Source of the DNA: an uncultured Agathobacter sp. | GTDB lineage: Bacteria > Bacillota > Clostridia > Lachnospirales > Lachnospiraceae | Assembly (NCBI GenBank): GCA_910587655.1 | Contig: CAJUND010000011.1 | Coordinates: 53,431-117,430 of the forward strand | Direction of reading: 5' to 3' | Length of the DNA: 64,000 bases | Part shown: positions 35,592 to 44,646 of the stretch, piece after piece | Layout: every line of letters starts with the position of its first letter | How positions within the stretch are numbered: the first letter of the stretch is position 1 | Position numbers and translations under genes: made by a program | The notes under the pieces: generated by a model | Database searches by the model: none | Told to the model about the DNA's origin: nothing | What the model saw: only the letters and a program-made list of their open reading frames with translations

Positions 35592-36149
35592 ATGAAAATG
35601 AGTCTTAAGAAAAAAAACGGTGGATATACGTTAGTTGAATTAATCGTTGTTATGGCAATTATGGTCGTTCTGGCAGGAGGATCTGTGGTTGCGTTCGCAT
35701 CGCTGAGAAACTACAGGGCAAAGACGGCAAAGGACCAGATATGCAATAACCTGAAGGAAGCCAGGACAGAAGCAATGGCGAAAAAGACGGAATGGATGCA
35801 AATTTGTAAGGATTCCGACGGACTTAAGATTAAGACTTCCTACAGGTCAGCAGGTGATACTTTGCTGTCAGGCAATATCCATGTTTCCTATACGGAAAAA
35901 GGCTCTTCAACTGAAATTGAGATAGACAGTTCCCATTCCCTGATTCTGACTTATGCAAGAGTGTCAGGGGCATTTGAAGGAATAAAAACATCAACCACAC
36001 CGGATGCAAATGGGAAACTTCCAAACCAGATGAATGGTACCTCGGTCGTTTACTGTGAGAAAATCCATATTGAAAACGGTGCAAGAACCAAGGGATACAC
36101 CATTACCCTGAATCAGGAAACAGGTAAGTTTGTGTGCAAAGAGGATTAG
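35592..36149 (+). CDS. Minor prepilin, GspH/FimT-like
   Basis: A 185-residue prepilin. The start at 35592 is preferred over GTG 35583 because the ribosome binding site AGGCGGTGAT (35578-35587) lies over the latter. The leader ends KKKNGG, and the mature chain begins YTLVELIVVMAIMVVLAGGS. RAKTAKDQICNNLKEARTEAMAKK after the helix (read in part) is the GspH/FimT pattern. It is the only minor subunit here of ordinary size. Confidence 0.82.
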   Translation: MKMSLKKKNGGYTLVELIVVMAIMVVLAGGSVVAFASLRNYRAKTAKDQICNNLKEARTEAMAKKTEWMQICKDSDGLKIKTSYRSAGDTLLSGNIHVSYTEKGSSTEIEIDSSHSLILTYARVSGAFEGIKTSTTPDANGKLPNQMNGTSVVYCEKIHIENGARTKGYTITLNQETGKFVCKED

Positions 36150-36173
36150 AAAGTGTAAAGAGGGTGCAAATGT

Positions 36174-38393
36174 ATGAAAAAGAAAACTGACAGAAGTGAT
36201 AACAGAGGTTTTACACTGGTGGAACTGCTTGTGGCGATAGCAATTCTTTCCATTATTGTAGGTGCTGTAATAGGCTTTTTCATGCGCACCATGAGAATGT
36301 ATCACAGGGGAAATGAGGAATCGGACTTACAGAATGAGGCCCAGATGACAATGACACAGCTGGAGAACCTGGTGGTAAATGCAAGCCAGGGAGTGGGGCT
36401 GAATCCTTCCCTTCCGAATACACAGACAAACGGAGATGAATTATTTGTATATAACCGTTATGTGGACGATACATCAGGAGCTGTTTCCTATAAGGTTACG
36501 CATATTTATGTGGATGACAGAAAATTAAAATACTGTTATATGGATTTTTCACGTAATGGATCCGGTGTGTATGTGCTTTCTGATGACAAAAAGAATCCGC
36601 AGACACTTTCAGAGTATATTGATAATTTTATGGTGGATGTATCCAAACTGGTTTCCAAAAACCGCGTTCGTTTTACCATAGACTTTAGAACCAGGGGCGG
36701 CAGAGAATACAAGACAGACAACACGGTTCTTTTGCGAAACAAGGTTCTGGATAAGACAAACGGACAGACAGATGAATACTTTGCAGAATCAATTACAGAG
36801 GATGAGCGGAATGAAGTGACAGCCATGGAACTTTCCCCGAATGAATTTTCCATGTGGGCAGGTACGAGTGCAGCAAATCCGTTTACACCAGTCTATAAAA
36901 AAGCAGATAACACAATATCAGATAAAGGCTCTGCTGTATGGACATTTGATCCGCTTGTAGGAGATGCGGATATTAACCGTGCGACAGGGGCGATTACTCT
37001 TGGCTCTTCGGTGCGGGGAGATTTGACTGTGCGTGCAACAGACCAGGGAAGCCTGAACAGGGGAGGTTCAGATGAGAAAAAATATGTATTTGCTAATGCA
37101 ACGGTTCATGTCAAGTCGGCGGAAGCAGCGGCGGTTCTCACAGCCCCGGCACAGCAGGAGGATAATCTTTCTGTTGCAACGGCTAACTTCACTATTATAG
37201 GGGCAAACCTGACGAAGGCTGATCTGGGGGCAATCCAGCCGACAGTGATGTCGGGAAGCAGTCAGCTGGCGGTTACGATTACAGCGGATGAGGCACACTC
37301 AGATTTTTCGGCAGATACCAGCAAACTCTGTTATACCGTGCGTGTAAACCGTCCGGGCAATTATCTTGGAAAAGAATATAGTCTTGGCATACGTGCCACG
37401 GTTCCTGGAAATGCGGAATGCGTGTCCAATACGGTTACATGGAAATTTATCGCGACGCCGGGAGATGAGGATAAAGTGGTATCAGCAGTCAGGCTGGTGG
37501 ATACCGAAGGCAGGGTGAATTCCGAGGGTGGAAGTGTTTCAGTTTCTGCAGACCGCGGGGAAAGCCTGACTTTGATTATGTATGTAAAATATAAAGATAA
37601 AGACGGGAATGAAACGGATTTCACACCGCTTCCGTCCGATTCGTGGTCAATTAAACAAAGCGGTACGTCTTCAGCGCCCAGTGCAAACTGTTCCATTGTG
37701 CCGGGCGGCAGTGATTATTCACTGCATACGAGCGCGCAGGATTATGCAAAAGATTTCAGCATGGACTTTACCACGACCTACAGCAGCGGTAAGGGACAGG
37801 AAGCAGAGGGACCGGCGCTCAGACTGAATTTTTCCCGTGTGAAATTTTCGGTTAAAAATGTACTTGGGGAACAGAAAGTATTTCCGGTTACAGCCGGAAA
37901 GACGTCTTATATCCAGTTTGATGTACAGGGCTTAAAAAACGGGGTTGTTTTTGTTCAGAGTGGAAATTCAACGTCATTAAGCATTACGCCGAGCGGGGAA
38001 ATGGCTTCTGTTACTGCAAAGTCAAATGCAAGTGTGGATACAGACTATACCTTTGGATTAAAAGACAGCAAAGGGCATGTGCTTGAAGGCGTGACCTGCA
38101 GTATTACTATCTGGCCTGATCCTGCAAATACTGCGGCTTATAACGGAAATAAGCAGGATGATGCTGTTTATATTCCGACAGTCAATGATATTAATAATTT
38201 TGATCCGACAAAAACAGTTCCGGAAACGGGAAGAACAACAACCATATTTATGCCTGACGGTGAAAAGATTACTTATACGAACACCAACAAAACCGGCGTG
38301 GACGGTTCAAACCACAAGTACTGGGCAGAGTACAACGGTAAAACCTATTATTATGTCACAACCGCCCACCAGTGGCGATTAAATGAAAAGTAA
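36174..38393 (+). CDS. Minor prepilin, PilW-like with long extracellular region (739 residues)
   Basis: Leader MKKKTDRSDNRG, mature FTLVELLVAIAILSIIVGAV with Glu5, then the PilW/GspJ pattern (SDLQNEAQMTMTQLENLV). After about residue 215 come beta-rich modules that look like Ig-like or Big-type domains (ELSPNEFSMWAG, GAITLGSSVRGDLTVRATD, KFSVKNVLGEQKVFPVTAG). The C-terminus is Tyr-rich (YWAEYNGKTYYYVTTAHQW). Normal PilW is about 270-350 residues, so this is a pilin fused to a long presumptive adhesive region. Confidence 0.78.
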   Translation: MKKKTDRSDNRGFTLVELLVAIAILSIIVGAVIGFFMRTMRMYHRGNEESDLQNEAQMTMTQLENLVVNASQGVGLNPSLPNTQTNGDELFVYNRYVDDTSGAVSYKVTHIYVDDRKLKYCYMDFSRNGSGVYVLSDDKKNPQTLSEYIDNFMVDVSKLVSKNRVRFTIDFRTRGGREYKTDNTVLLRNKVLDKTNGQTDEYFAESITEDERNEVTAMELSPNEFSMWAGTSAANPFTPVYKKADNTISDKGSAVWTFDPLVGDADINRATGAITLGSSVRGDLTVRATDQGSLNRGGSDEKKYVFANATVHVKSAEAAAVLTAPAQQEDNLSVATANFTIIGANLTKADLGAIQPTVMSGSSQLAVTITADEAHSDFSADTSKLCYTVRVNRPGNYLGKEYSLGIRATVPGNAECVSNTVTWKFIATPGDEDKVVSAVRLVDTEGRVNSEGGSVSVSADRGESLTLIMYVKYKDKDGNETDFTPLPSDSWSIKQSGTSSAPSANCSIVPGGSDYSLHTSAQDYAKDFSMDFTTTYSSGKGQEAEGPALRLNFSRVKFSVKNVLGEQKVFPVTAGKTSYIQFDVQGLKNGVVFVQSGNSTSLSITPSGEMASVTAKSNASVDTDYTFGLKDSKGHVLEGVTCSITIWPDPANTAAYNGNKQDDAVYIPTVNDINNFDPTKTVPETGRTTTIFMPDGEKITYTNTNKTGVDGSNHKYWAEYNGKTYYYVTTAHQWRLNEK

Positions 38394-38417
38394 TACAATG
38401 AAGGAGGGATGCAGCTT

Positions 38418-41400
38418 ATGAAATCAAGAACGAAAAAAATCACGGCAATTGCCGTATGCATCTGTGTGTTGCTTGGATTTGTGATACAGGGGGGAGGAAT
38501 CCGTGCGCTCGCCACTGCACTGAACCAGGCAATCCGTGGAAGTGAGATTGAAAACACAAGTAACTATTACAAAACAAATATCAAGGCGCGGCTGGGGTCG
38601 GAAGAAAATCCGTTAATAATACTGGAGATTGTTCCTACAGAAGACCAGGCGCTCTGGGGGTATTATATTCCGGACTGTGAGCCTGTTGATATGAAAAAAG
38701 CCCAGATGCTTTACAGCAGGTATAATATTAAACAACCCCTGGTAGACCAGAATCCGATTTTCTCGGCTAATGATACTGAGGAGTTTGGATTTTACGACCA
38801 GATTCCGGAAGGAGATTTTGTGCTGGATGGTCCGTCACAGGATCTTGCAAATAAAGGCAACTGGATTACATTAAAAAATATATATCCGGACTGTGAAAAC
38901 CGTGGTTTTGATCTGGAACACAGTGCATCAGACCAGAATTTCGGGCAGTGGCAGATTAAGACCAATAAAGATAAGTCCGGAAATCCTTATCATTCGGAGC
39001 AGGGAATTTATAAAGAGGCGGGAGATGGTCAGCATGGATATTTTACCCTGAATGATGATGGCGAGTATGTTTATGATCCAAACGGTACCTATATCTGGGT
39101 TCCGAAAAACAAAATCAGCAGTGAGGACAGCAGCCAGACGCTGGTAACGCGTGAGGATGAGTATGTATTCCGCAGAAGATATCTGAAAATGACCAATAAT
39201 GACCAGATTATCCAGAAGATGTATAATGCCAATTCCTCCAGTTTTACCACCAAGGTGGTGACTGTTACCCCTGCACAGTTGCAGTCAACCATGGATTCTG
39301 ATGGGAAATTTCCGCTGATTGAGGAAGTTGACCTGATTTCCATTCACAACTTACAGGAGTATGCGGATTTAATCCGAATATACCACCGTATGCACGGAAT
39401 GGATGAATCAGACGCAAAGGCAACATTTTTTAATGCGGCAGAAGGCGATTTGACTTATGATGTGACGATGGCGATTTTAAACAGGATGGCAACGGACAGA
39501 CCGGCATCCATGGTGATACAGAAACCATTAGTCTGGAACTGCGAACCGAAGCAGGGGATTAAAACAGAGCAGTCCAACTTCCATAAGCTTTTGATTATGC
39601 TGCTGCAGTACCAGCCGAAGAAGTTTTTACAGATTTTTGGAAACTATCTGACAAAAGAAAATATCAATGGATACGACAAGGTGGTATACCGTCCTGATTA
39701 TGCTTCAGGTTCTATTACGGAGTTTACAAACACAACATTTGCATCTTCGCCGACAAACCAGAACCAGAAGATGTATTCGGAGATGCGTTTACTGAATATT
39801 AACAGTGGTGGTACGGATCTTGTGGACCATATTATGACAACGCAGGGTGATCCGATTGTATCCGAGCTGTTAAATGATGGCAAGGACATAGGCTATACGA
39901 CATTTGACCCGAATAATCCAAACGGTGACTGGTCAAACAACACGACTTCAGAAGGTTTTGATTATTTCGGTAAGAAGCCTGGCGACAAGCTTTCGCTTTT
40001 AGAAGGTCTGGAATTTATTCTCCAGCCACAGCAGTACACGCCGAAACTTCGTATTTTAGAGGTTCAGCCTTGTGACAGGTTTATTTACAAAGAAGACGAA
40101 AACTGGAAGGAATTTTACCAGGGACTGTTCCCATGGTATAAGCCGACCACAGATGAGGACAGCTGGCTGGAAGATAAAAATTTGCTGGAAGTAACCACGA
40201 TGCCGACCTGGGAATTTAACGGTTCTGTTGGACGTTATGATTATAACGCGAAGGATAAGGATGAAAACCGGCTGTTACTGACATCGGAAAGCTCGGATGA
40301 CCTTCTGGCAAAGTATGATATCATCATTTTCGGTTCAAAACAGGATGCATCAAACGGAAAATATGGATATAATGAGTTTCAAAATGGTCATGCTGATGCC
40401 AAAGTCGATTTAAAAAATTTAATTTACACTGCAATCGGCGGTACGGTATTTAATGGAAACATGACAAACGGCGGTCAGAGTGATGAGGTACTGGATCGTC
40501 GTTACGCCGGAAATGACATTACATTAAAGAAGATGCTGGAAGTAGAAGATTTCCTGCGTGCCGGGAAGCCGGTCGTAATTGATAATAATCTTTATACTTC
40601 AAACGGCCAGGTGGATACAAATAAGGTGGATAAAAGTTCCAAGCTCTATGACCTTCTGACATGGGAAGATAAGGGGAAAATGGAGAGTGAGGGCGAGGAC
40701 GGGAAAGTTGTCAAAACTGACCGCAACGCACATGAGAACCGGTTTGTATATGGGAACATCAATAATGGAAAGATGAAGAAGCTGATTAACGGAAATCTCT
40801 GCCGTCTGATGTTCTGTGATGATGAAGAAGCCTATCCGGTGGAATATGATTACACACATGAAAACAAAAATGGTGCACAGGGTGTTATTAAAAATGAAGT
40901 CTATCAGGGAAAAAATGCGGACGGTCAGGCTGCTTTAGTTTATCATTTTTATGTTGCCGGTACTTCCATGAAGGGTTATCGTGCATACCTGCATGTGGAT
41001 GTGGACGGTGACGGGGTATATTCCGGTTCATTAAAGCAGATTTCTGAAGTGGATAATATGAATGCAGCCATGGGAGGCGAAAAATACATATATGATACTT
41101 CAGAAGAGCCGATGGCATTAAAATTTTATTCAACAAAATCCGATATGCGCCGTGGCAATGCACTTGGTACCTCTGATAATTATATTCTGCAGCCGTATAC
41201 CCAGTATTATGCAGTTGTAAATATTCCGAAAGAGCGCCAGGGTATTATTCCATGGAAGCTTGAAATCCAGGAAGTCCAGAATGAATACCTGCGTTCAAGT
41301 GCAGTGGATTATACGGCTGTTTTAAACGATGAAAAGGATACGATTAATGTCCTGCAGATGAACCTGATGGGAGATATGACAAAAGACGGACCTGTTGAGA

Positions 41401-43271
41401 AAACTCTCTGGGGCGACAGCAGATGCTTTTCTTCTTTTACCAAAGATTCTATTGTGGTTAAGAATAATGAGTCCTATGAGGCTTTTAATGCAAGAAGGGA
41501 ATCCAATGGCGGGCTTCCGGAAACAGACCAGAAGCTTTGGAATCAGCTGAACTGGGCACAGAGGCTGACGCCGGAGAAGTTCCAGACTTATCTGGCACCA
41601 GTACGGGAATTTGATGTAAATATCCAGTATATGTTTAACAGGGACTGGTATAAGCTGTTTGGTACGCCGAATAAGGGGCAGAGCGGATATGACCAGACTG
41701 CGTCAGAGGTTGCACTTGACAACTGGAAGGACTTCCTTTCCCACTACGATATGGTTGTTTTCGGGTTTACAGACCAGAACTGTTTTACCAATAACAGTGT
41801 GTATGTAGAAGGTATCAGGGATTTCGTGGAGCAGGGAAAAGGTCTGATTTTAAGTCATGATACCGTTACAGACAGCCATATGCTGGAGTACTCGGGAGAC
41901 AATGAGACAGATCTCAGGGCATCTTATGGTAGTTATAATTCGTGGCTGCGTACCACTGCCGGACAGCGTCGGGCATATTATAACAGAAAAGCTGACGGAA
42001 CTTATGAAAAAAGCTACAACCATATTTTAGCAAATGGAACTAAGGTGTCTTTTGTCAGCAGTGAAAACAGAAACCGTCAGGACAGACTGATGTATTTACA
42101 TAAGATGTCTGCCGAGATAGACGGGGATAGCGTTGAGCCTGAATTTTATAATAAATATACCAATGAGTTTTTGGATAATGATGTATACCTGTATGTAAGG
42201 TCAAACGTCCGACATGGCTGGAAATCAACACTGCCGGCAAACGACAGTAATGGTTTTATCAAAGACCGTGTCATCAAAGGCGGGCAGATTTGGAACCAGG
42301 GATGGCAGGACTACCTTATTTACACTACCACAATGGTGGAACTGGCGAATAACGGACAGATTACCACTTATCCATATAAGCTGAATCCGGTAATTGAGGT
42401 TCTGCAGACACATATGCAGAACTACCAGCTTGACCTTGAATACCAGCAGGGCGGTGACGTAAATGTCTGGTTTAACCTGTCAGACAGTTATGATAAAGAG
42501 GTTCAGGATTTTTATGGTGGAAGCAGAGACAAGGTTCCGAATACAACCAATAAGGATAGTAATATCTTTTCTGGTAAGGATCAGGATTCCAGAAGCCAGT
42601 TTTACATTTACAATAAGGGAAATATTACCTATACCGGTTCCGGACACGGGGTTGACAGGAATATGGGACAGACCAGTTCTGTTATGACGGATGATGAGGT
42701 AAAGCTGTTTGTAAACACGATGATTGCAGCCTACCGTCCGCCGGATTCCAAGCCTTATGTTGAAGTGGACAATGCAGATACGATTTCTTCAGATAATGAA
42801 AATCTGATTTATGTGGATTTTGACGGCAGTAATGAAGATGCAGCTGTAGACGGAAGGCTTGAAACCATAAACGGAGAAGAGATGGTACGTGTTGAAATTT
42901 CCATGCATGATATTAAATCCGCCATGGCAAGTAATATTAAGAGCAAGCAGTATTACCTCAATGTGAAATCCACTGGTGAAAACGGTACGCCAAGCAGCTA
43001 TCCGCTTTATGACAAAAATGGAAAGGACGGACAGCTTCTTACCAGAAATGATTTCGGCAAAGCAGAAGGATGGTATCATGTAGACGCCAAAGATGAAGAA
43101 GGAATTCCGTATGTCTTTTATGTACCATATAAAGATGTCCGGGATAATAATTCCGTCAGCGTGGTATTTGAAACCTACGCAACCTATACAAAAGGCGGGA
43201 AGCCAATTAAAACCAGTGTCCAGAAAACAAAGGCTACGGTAATGATTCTTCCACTTTTTGACCTGAGTTAA
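38418..43271 (+). CDS. Giant secreted protein (1617 residues) at the end of the pilus operon, PilY1-like position
   Basis: The start at 38418 is chosen because AAGGAGG (38401-38407) abuts the alternative ATG at 38409 but is 10 bases from this one. A signal peptide is clear (basic start, hydrophobic stretch to about 25, ALA-TA cleavage). There is no C-terminal anchor. Three segments begin with the same beta-strand type: LIILEIVP (about 66), LRILEVQP (about 544) and INVLQMNL (about 975). Two continue with YDIIIFG/YDMVVFG and a FVEQGKGLILSHD-type helix-strand, suggesting repeated glutamine-amidotransferase-like folds such as I recall for DUF5057 proteins. An EF-hand-like calcium loop DVDGDGVYSG lies at 861-870. 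Its position after four minor pilins parallels pilY1 of Pseudomonas, so a tip adhesin or sensor is inferred; no sequence homology to PilY1 is claimed. Confidence 0.65.
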   Translation: MKSRTKKITAIAVCICVLLGFVIQGGGIRALATALNQAIRGSEIENTSNYYKTNIKARLGSEENPLIILEIVPTEDQALWGYYIPDCEPVDMKKAQMLYSRYNIKQPLVDQNPIFSANDTEEFGFYDQIPEGDFVLDGPSQDLANKGNWITLKNIYPDCENRGFDLEHSASDQNFGQWQIKTNKDKSGNPYHSEQGIYKEAGDGQHGYFTLNDDGEYVYDPNGTYIWVPKNKISSEDSSQTLVTREDEYVFRRRYLKMTNNDQIIQKMYNANSSSFTTKVVTVTPAQLQSTMDSDGKFPLIEEVDLISIHNLQEYADLIRIYHRMHGMDESDAKATFFNAAEGDLTYDVTMAILNRMATDRPASMVIQKPLVWNCEPKQGIKTEQSNFHKLLIMLLQYQPKKFLQIFGNYLTKENINGYDKVVYRPDYASGSITEFTNTTFASSPTNQNQKMYSEMRLLNINSGGTDLVDHIMTTQGDPIVSELLNDGKDIGYTTFDPNNPNGDWSNNTTSEGFDYFGKKPGDKLSLLEGLEFILQPQQYTPKLRILEVQPCDRFIYKEDENWKEFYQGLFPWYKPTTDEDSWLEDKNLLEVTTMPTWEFNGSVGRYDYNAKDKDENRLLLTSESSDDLLAKYDIIIFGSKQDASNGKYGYNEFQNGHADAKVDLKNLIYTAIGGTVFNGNMTNGGQSDEVLDRRYAGNDITLKKMLEVEDFLRAGKPVVIDNNLYTSNGQVDTNKVDKSSKLYDLLTWEDKGKMESEGEDGKVVKTDRNAHENRFVYGNINNGKMKKLINGNLCRLMFCDDEEAYPVEYDYTHENKNGAQGVIKNEVYQGKNADGQAALVYHFYVAGTSMKGYRAYLHVDVDGDGVYSGSLKQISEVDNMNAAMGGEKYIYDTSEEPMALKFYSTKSDMRRGNALGTSDNYILQPYTQYYAVVNIPKERQGIIPWKLEIQEVQNEYLRSSAVDYTAVLNDEKDTINVLQMNLMGDMTKDGPVEKTLWGDSRCFSSFTKDSIVVKNNESYEAFNARRESNGGLPETDQKLWNQLNWAQRLTPEKFQTYLAPVREFDVNIQYMFNRDWYKLFGTPNKGQSGYDQTASEVALDNWKDFLSHYDMVVFGFTDQNCFTNNSVYVEGIRDFVEQGKGLILSHDTVTDSHMLEYSGDNETDLRASYGSYNSWLRTTAGQRRAYYNRKADGTYEKSYNHILANGTKVSFVSSENRNRQDRLMYLHKMSAEIDGDSVEPEFYNKYTNEFLDNDVYLYVRSNVRHGWKSTLPANDSNGFIKDRVIKGGQIWNQGWQDYLIYTTTMVELANNGQITTYPYKLNPVIEVLQTHMQNYQLDLEYQQGGDVNVWFNLSDSYDKEVQDFYGGSRDKVPNTTNKDSNIFSGKDQDSRSQFYIYNKGNITYTGSGHGVDRNMGQTSSVMTDDEVKLFVNTMIAAYRPPDSKPYVEVDNADTISSDNENLIYVDFDGSNEDAAVDGRLETINGEEMVRVEISMHDIKSAMASNIKSKQYYLNVKSTGENGTPSSYPLYDKNGKDGQLLTRNDFGKAEGWYHVDAKDEEGIPYVFYVPYKDVRDNNSVSVVFETYATYTKGGKPIKTSVQKTKATVMILPLFDLS

Positions 43272-43276
43272 ATGAT

Positions 43277-43319
43277 AAAGAACCTCTGGATTTCCAGGGG
43301 TTCTTTGTTTATATTTTTT
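43277..43319 (+). terminator. Strong terminator of the pilus operon
   Basis: AAAGAACC-T-CTGG (43277-43289) pairs with CCAG-G-GGTTCTTT (43294-43306), loop ATTT, followed by GTTTATATTTTTT. Confidence 0.9.
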
Positions 43320-43348
43320 CATTATTTTAAAATGTTTATGAAATTTAA

Positions 43349-43363
43349 ACCACATCATGTGGT
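43349..43363. promoter_or_regulatory. Candidate operator palindrome
   Basis: ACCACA-TCA-TGTGGT, a perfect inverted repeat 29 bases upstream of the -35 element of the signalling operon. Its position suits an activator or repressor site; the protein is unknown. Confidence 0.4.
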
Positions 43364-43391
43364 GGTTTTCAAGATAGAAAGCACATAGGTG

Positions 43392-43421
43392 TTGACGTTT
43401 TCCCCTTAATAATGCTATAAT
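43392..43421 (+). promoter_or_regulatory. Promoter of the signalling and chemosensory operon
   Basis: TTGACG (43392-43397), 18-base spacer, extended -10 TGCTATAAT (43413-43421). Confidence 0.75.
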
Positions 43422-43490
43422 ATTTCTTAGTTATAAACAACCCTCTGTTTATAACTTTGGGAAAATGTGGATGAAACGGGAGAATTTATC

Positions 43491-44591
43491 ATGAGCAGAG
43501 GACAATTACTGATTGTAGATGACGAAGAAATAAACAGAATGATACTTCATGGGATGTTTGAGGATGCAGAAGACGGGCAGGAAGGTTATGATGTTCTTGA
43601 GGCTGCTGACGGGGAACAGGCAATTCAGATGATTCAGGAATGTGATAATCTGGTACTGATTTTTCTGGATATCATTATGCCAAAGATGAATGGTTTCGGA
43701 GTTCTTGATTATCTGGAGGAACATTCACTTCTGGAAAAAATTCCTGTTATTTTAATTACAGGGGCATCCCCTGATGAAACAGAAGAAAAAGCATATTCTT
43801 ACAGCATTGCAGATGTCATGTATAAGCCGTTTGTACCGGGAATTATCAAAAAGCGTGCACGTAATGTGATAGAACTTTACCAGCACAGACGGGATATGAG
43901 GTTGAGGATTAAAGAGCAGAAGGTCATAATCAAAGAGCAGGAAGAGAAAATCATGGAAGCAAATGAATTCATGATTGATGCACTGAGTACGGTTATTGAG
44001 TTCCGGAGTGTGGAGACGGGGGATCATGTCAGACGGATTAAGTATTTTACCCGTGTGCTTGCAAAGTACCTTGCGAAATATTTTCCGGAATATGGTCTGA
44101 CAGATGACCAGGTGGACCAGATTGCAAGAGCCTCTGCCTTACATGATATAGGAAAAATCGGTATTCCGGATGCAGTTCTGCTAAAGCCCGGACGGCTGAC
44201 AGATGATGAATACGAAATTATCAAGACGCATACGACAATCGGATGCGAGCTTCTTGAGACGTTCCGCGGCTCCTATCAGGAAGATTTTTACCAGTACTGT
44301 TATGATATCTGCCGTCATCATCATGAGAGATGGGATGGCAGGGGGTATCCTGACAGGCTTGCAGGTGATGATATTCCGATTAGTGCGCAGATTGTTTCGA
44401 TTGCGGATGTTTATGATGCGCTGGTCAGTGAGAGGGTTTATAAAACAGCATACAGTACAGAGGAAGCCTACCGGATGATTTTAAACGGGGAATGCGGCGA
44501 ATTTTCTCCTAAAATTTTAGAATGTTTTGAGCTGGCCAAAGAGGATTTCTTTGGAATTGTGGAAGTAATCAAAATGTTCCGGTATACATAG
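43491..44591 (+). CDS. Response regulator with HD-GYP c-di-GMP phosphodiesterase domain
   Basis: A 366-residue RpfG-like protein. The start at 43491 follows GGGAG by 8 bases; the in-frame ATG at 43467 has none. A receiver domain (1-125) has acidic DDEE and phospho-Asp60. A coiled-coil linker (130-160) is followed by a canonical HD-GYP domain with H218-D219 (ALHDIGKIGIP), RHHHERWDGRGYP (GYP at 285-287) and SIADVYDAL. Such proteins hydrolyse c-di-GMP when the receiver is activated. First gene of the operon that follows the pilus cluster; PilB's MshEN domain is a plausible effector of the same messenger. Confidence 0.9.
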   Translation: MSRGQLLIVDDEEINRMILHGMFEDAEDGQEGYDVLEAADGEQAIQMIQECDNLVLIFLDIIMPKMNGFGVLDYLEEHSLLEKIPVILITGASPDETEEKAYSYSIADVMYKPFVPGIIKKRARNVIELYQHRRDMRLRIKEQKVIIKEQEEKIMEANEFMIDALSTVIEFRSVETGDHVRRIKYFTRVLAKYLAKYFPEYGLTDDQVDQIARASALHDIGKIGIPDAVLLKPGRLTDDEYEIIKTHTTIGCELLETFRGSYQEDFYQYCYDICRHHHERWDGRGYPDRLAGDDIPISAQIVSIADVYDALVSERVYKTAYSTEEAYRMILNGECGEFSPKILECFELAKEDFFGIVEVIKMFRYT

Positions 44592-44646
44592 TAATACGTT
44601 TGTGAGGAGTATTACAGTGTGTAAAAAACCGGTAGGAGGAACTGTA

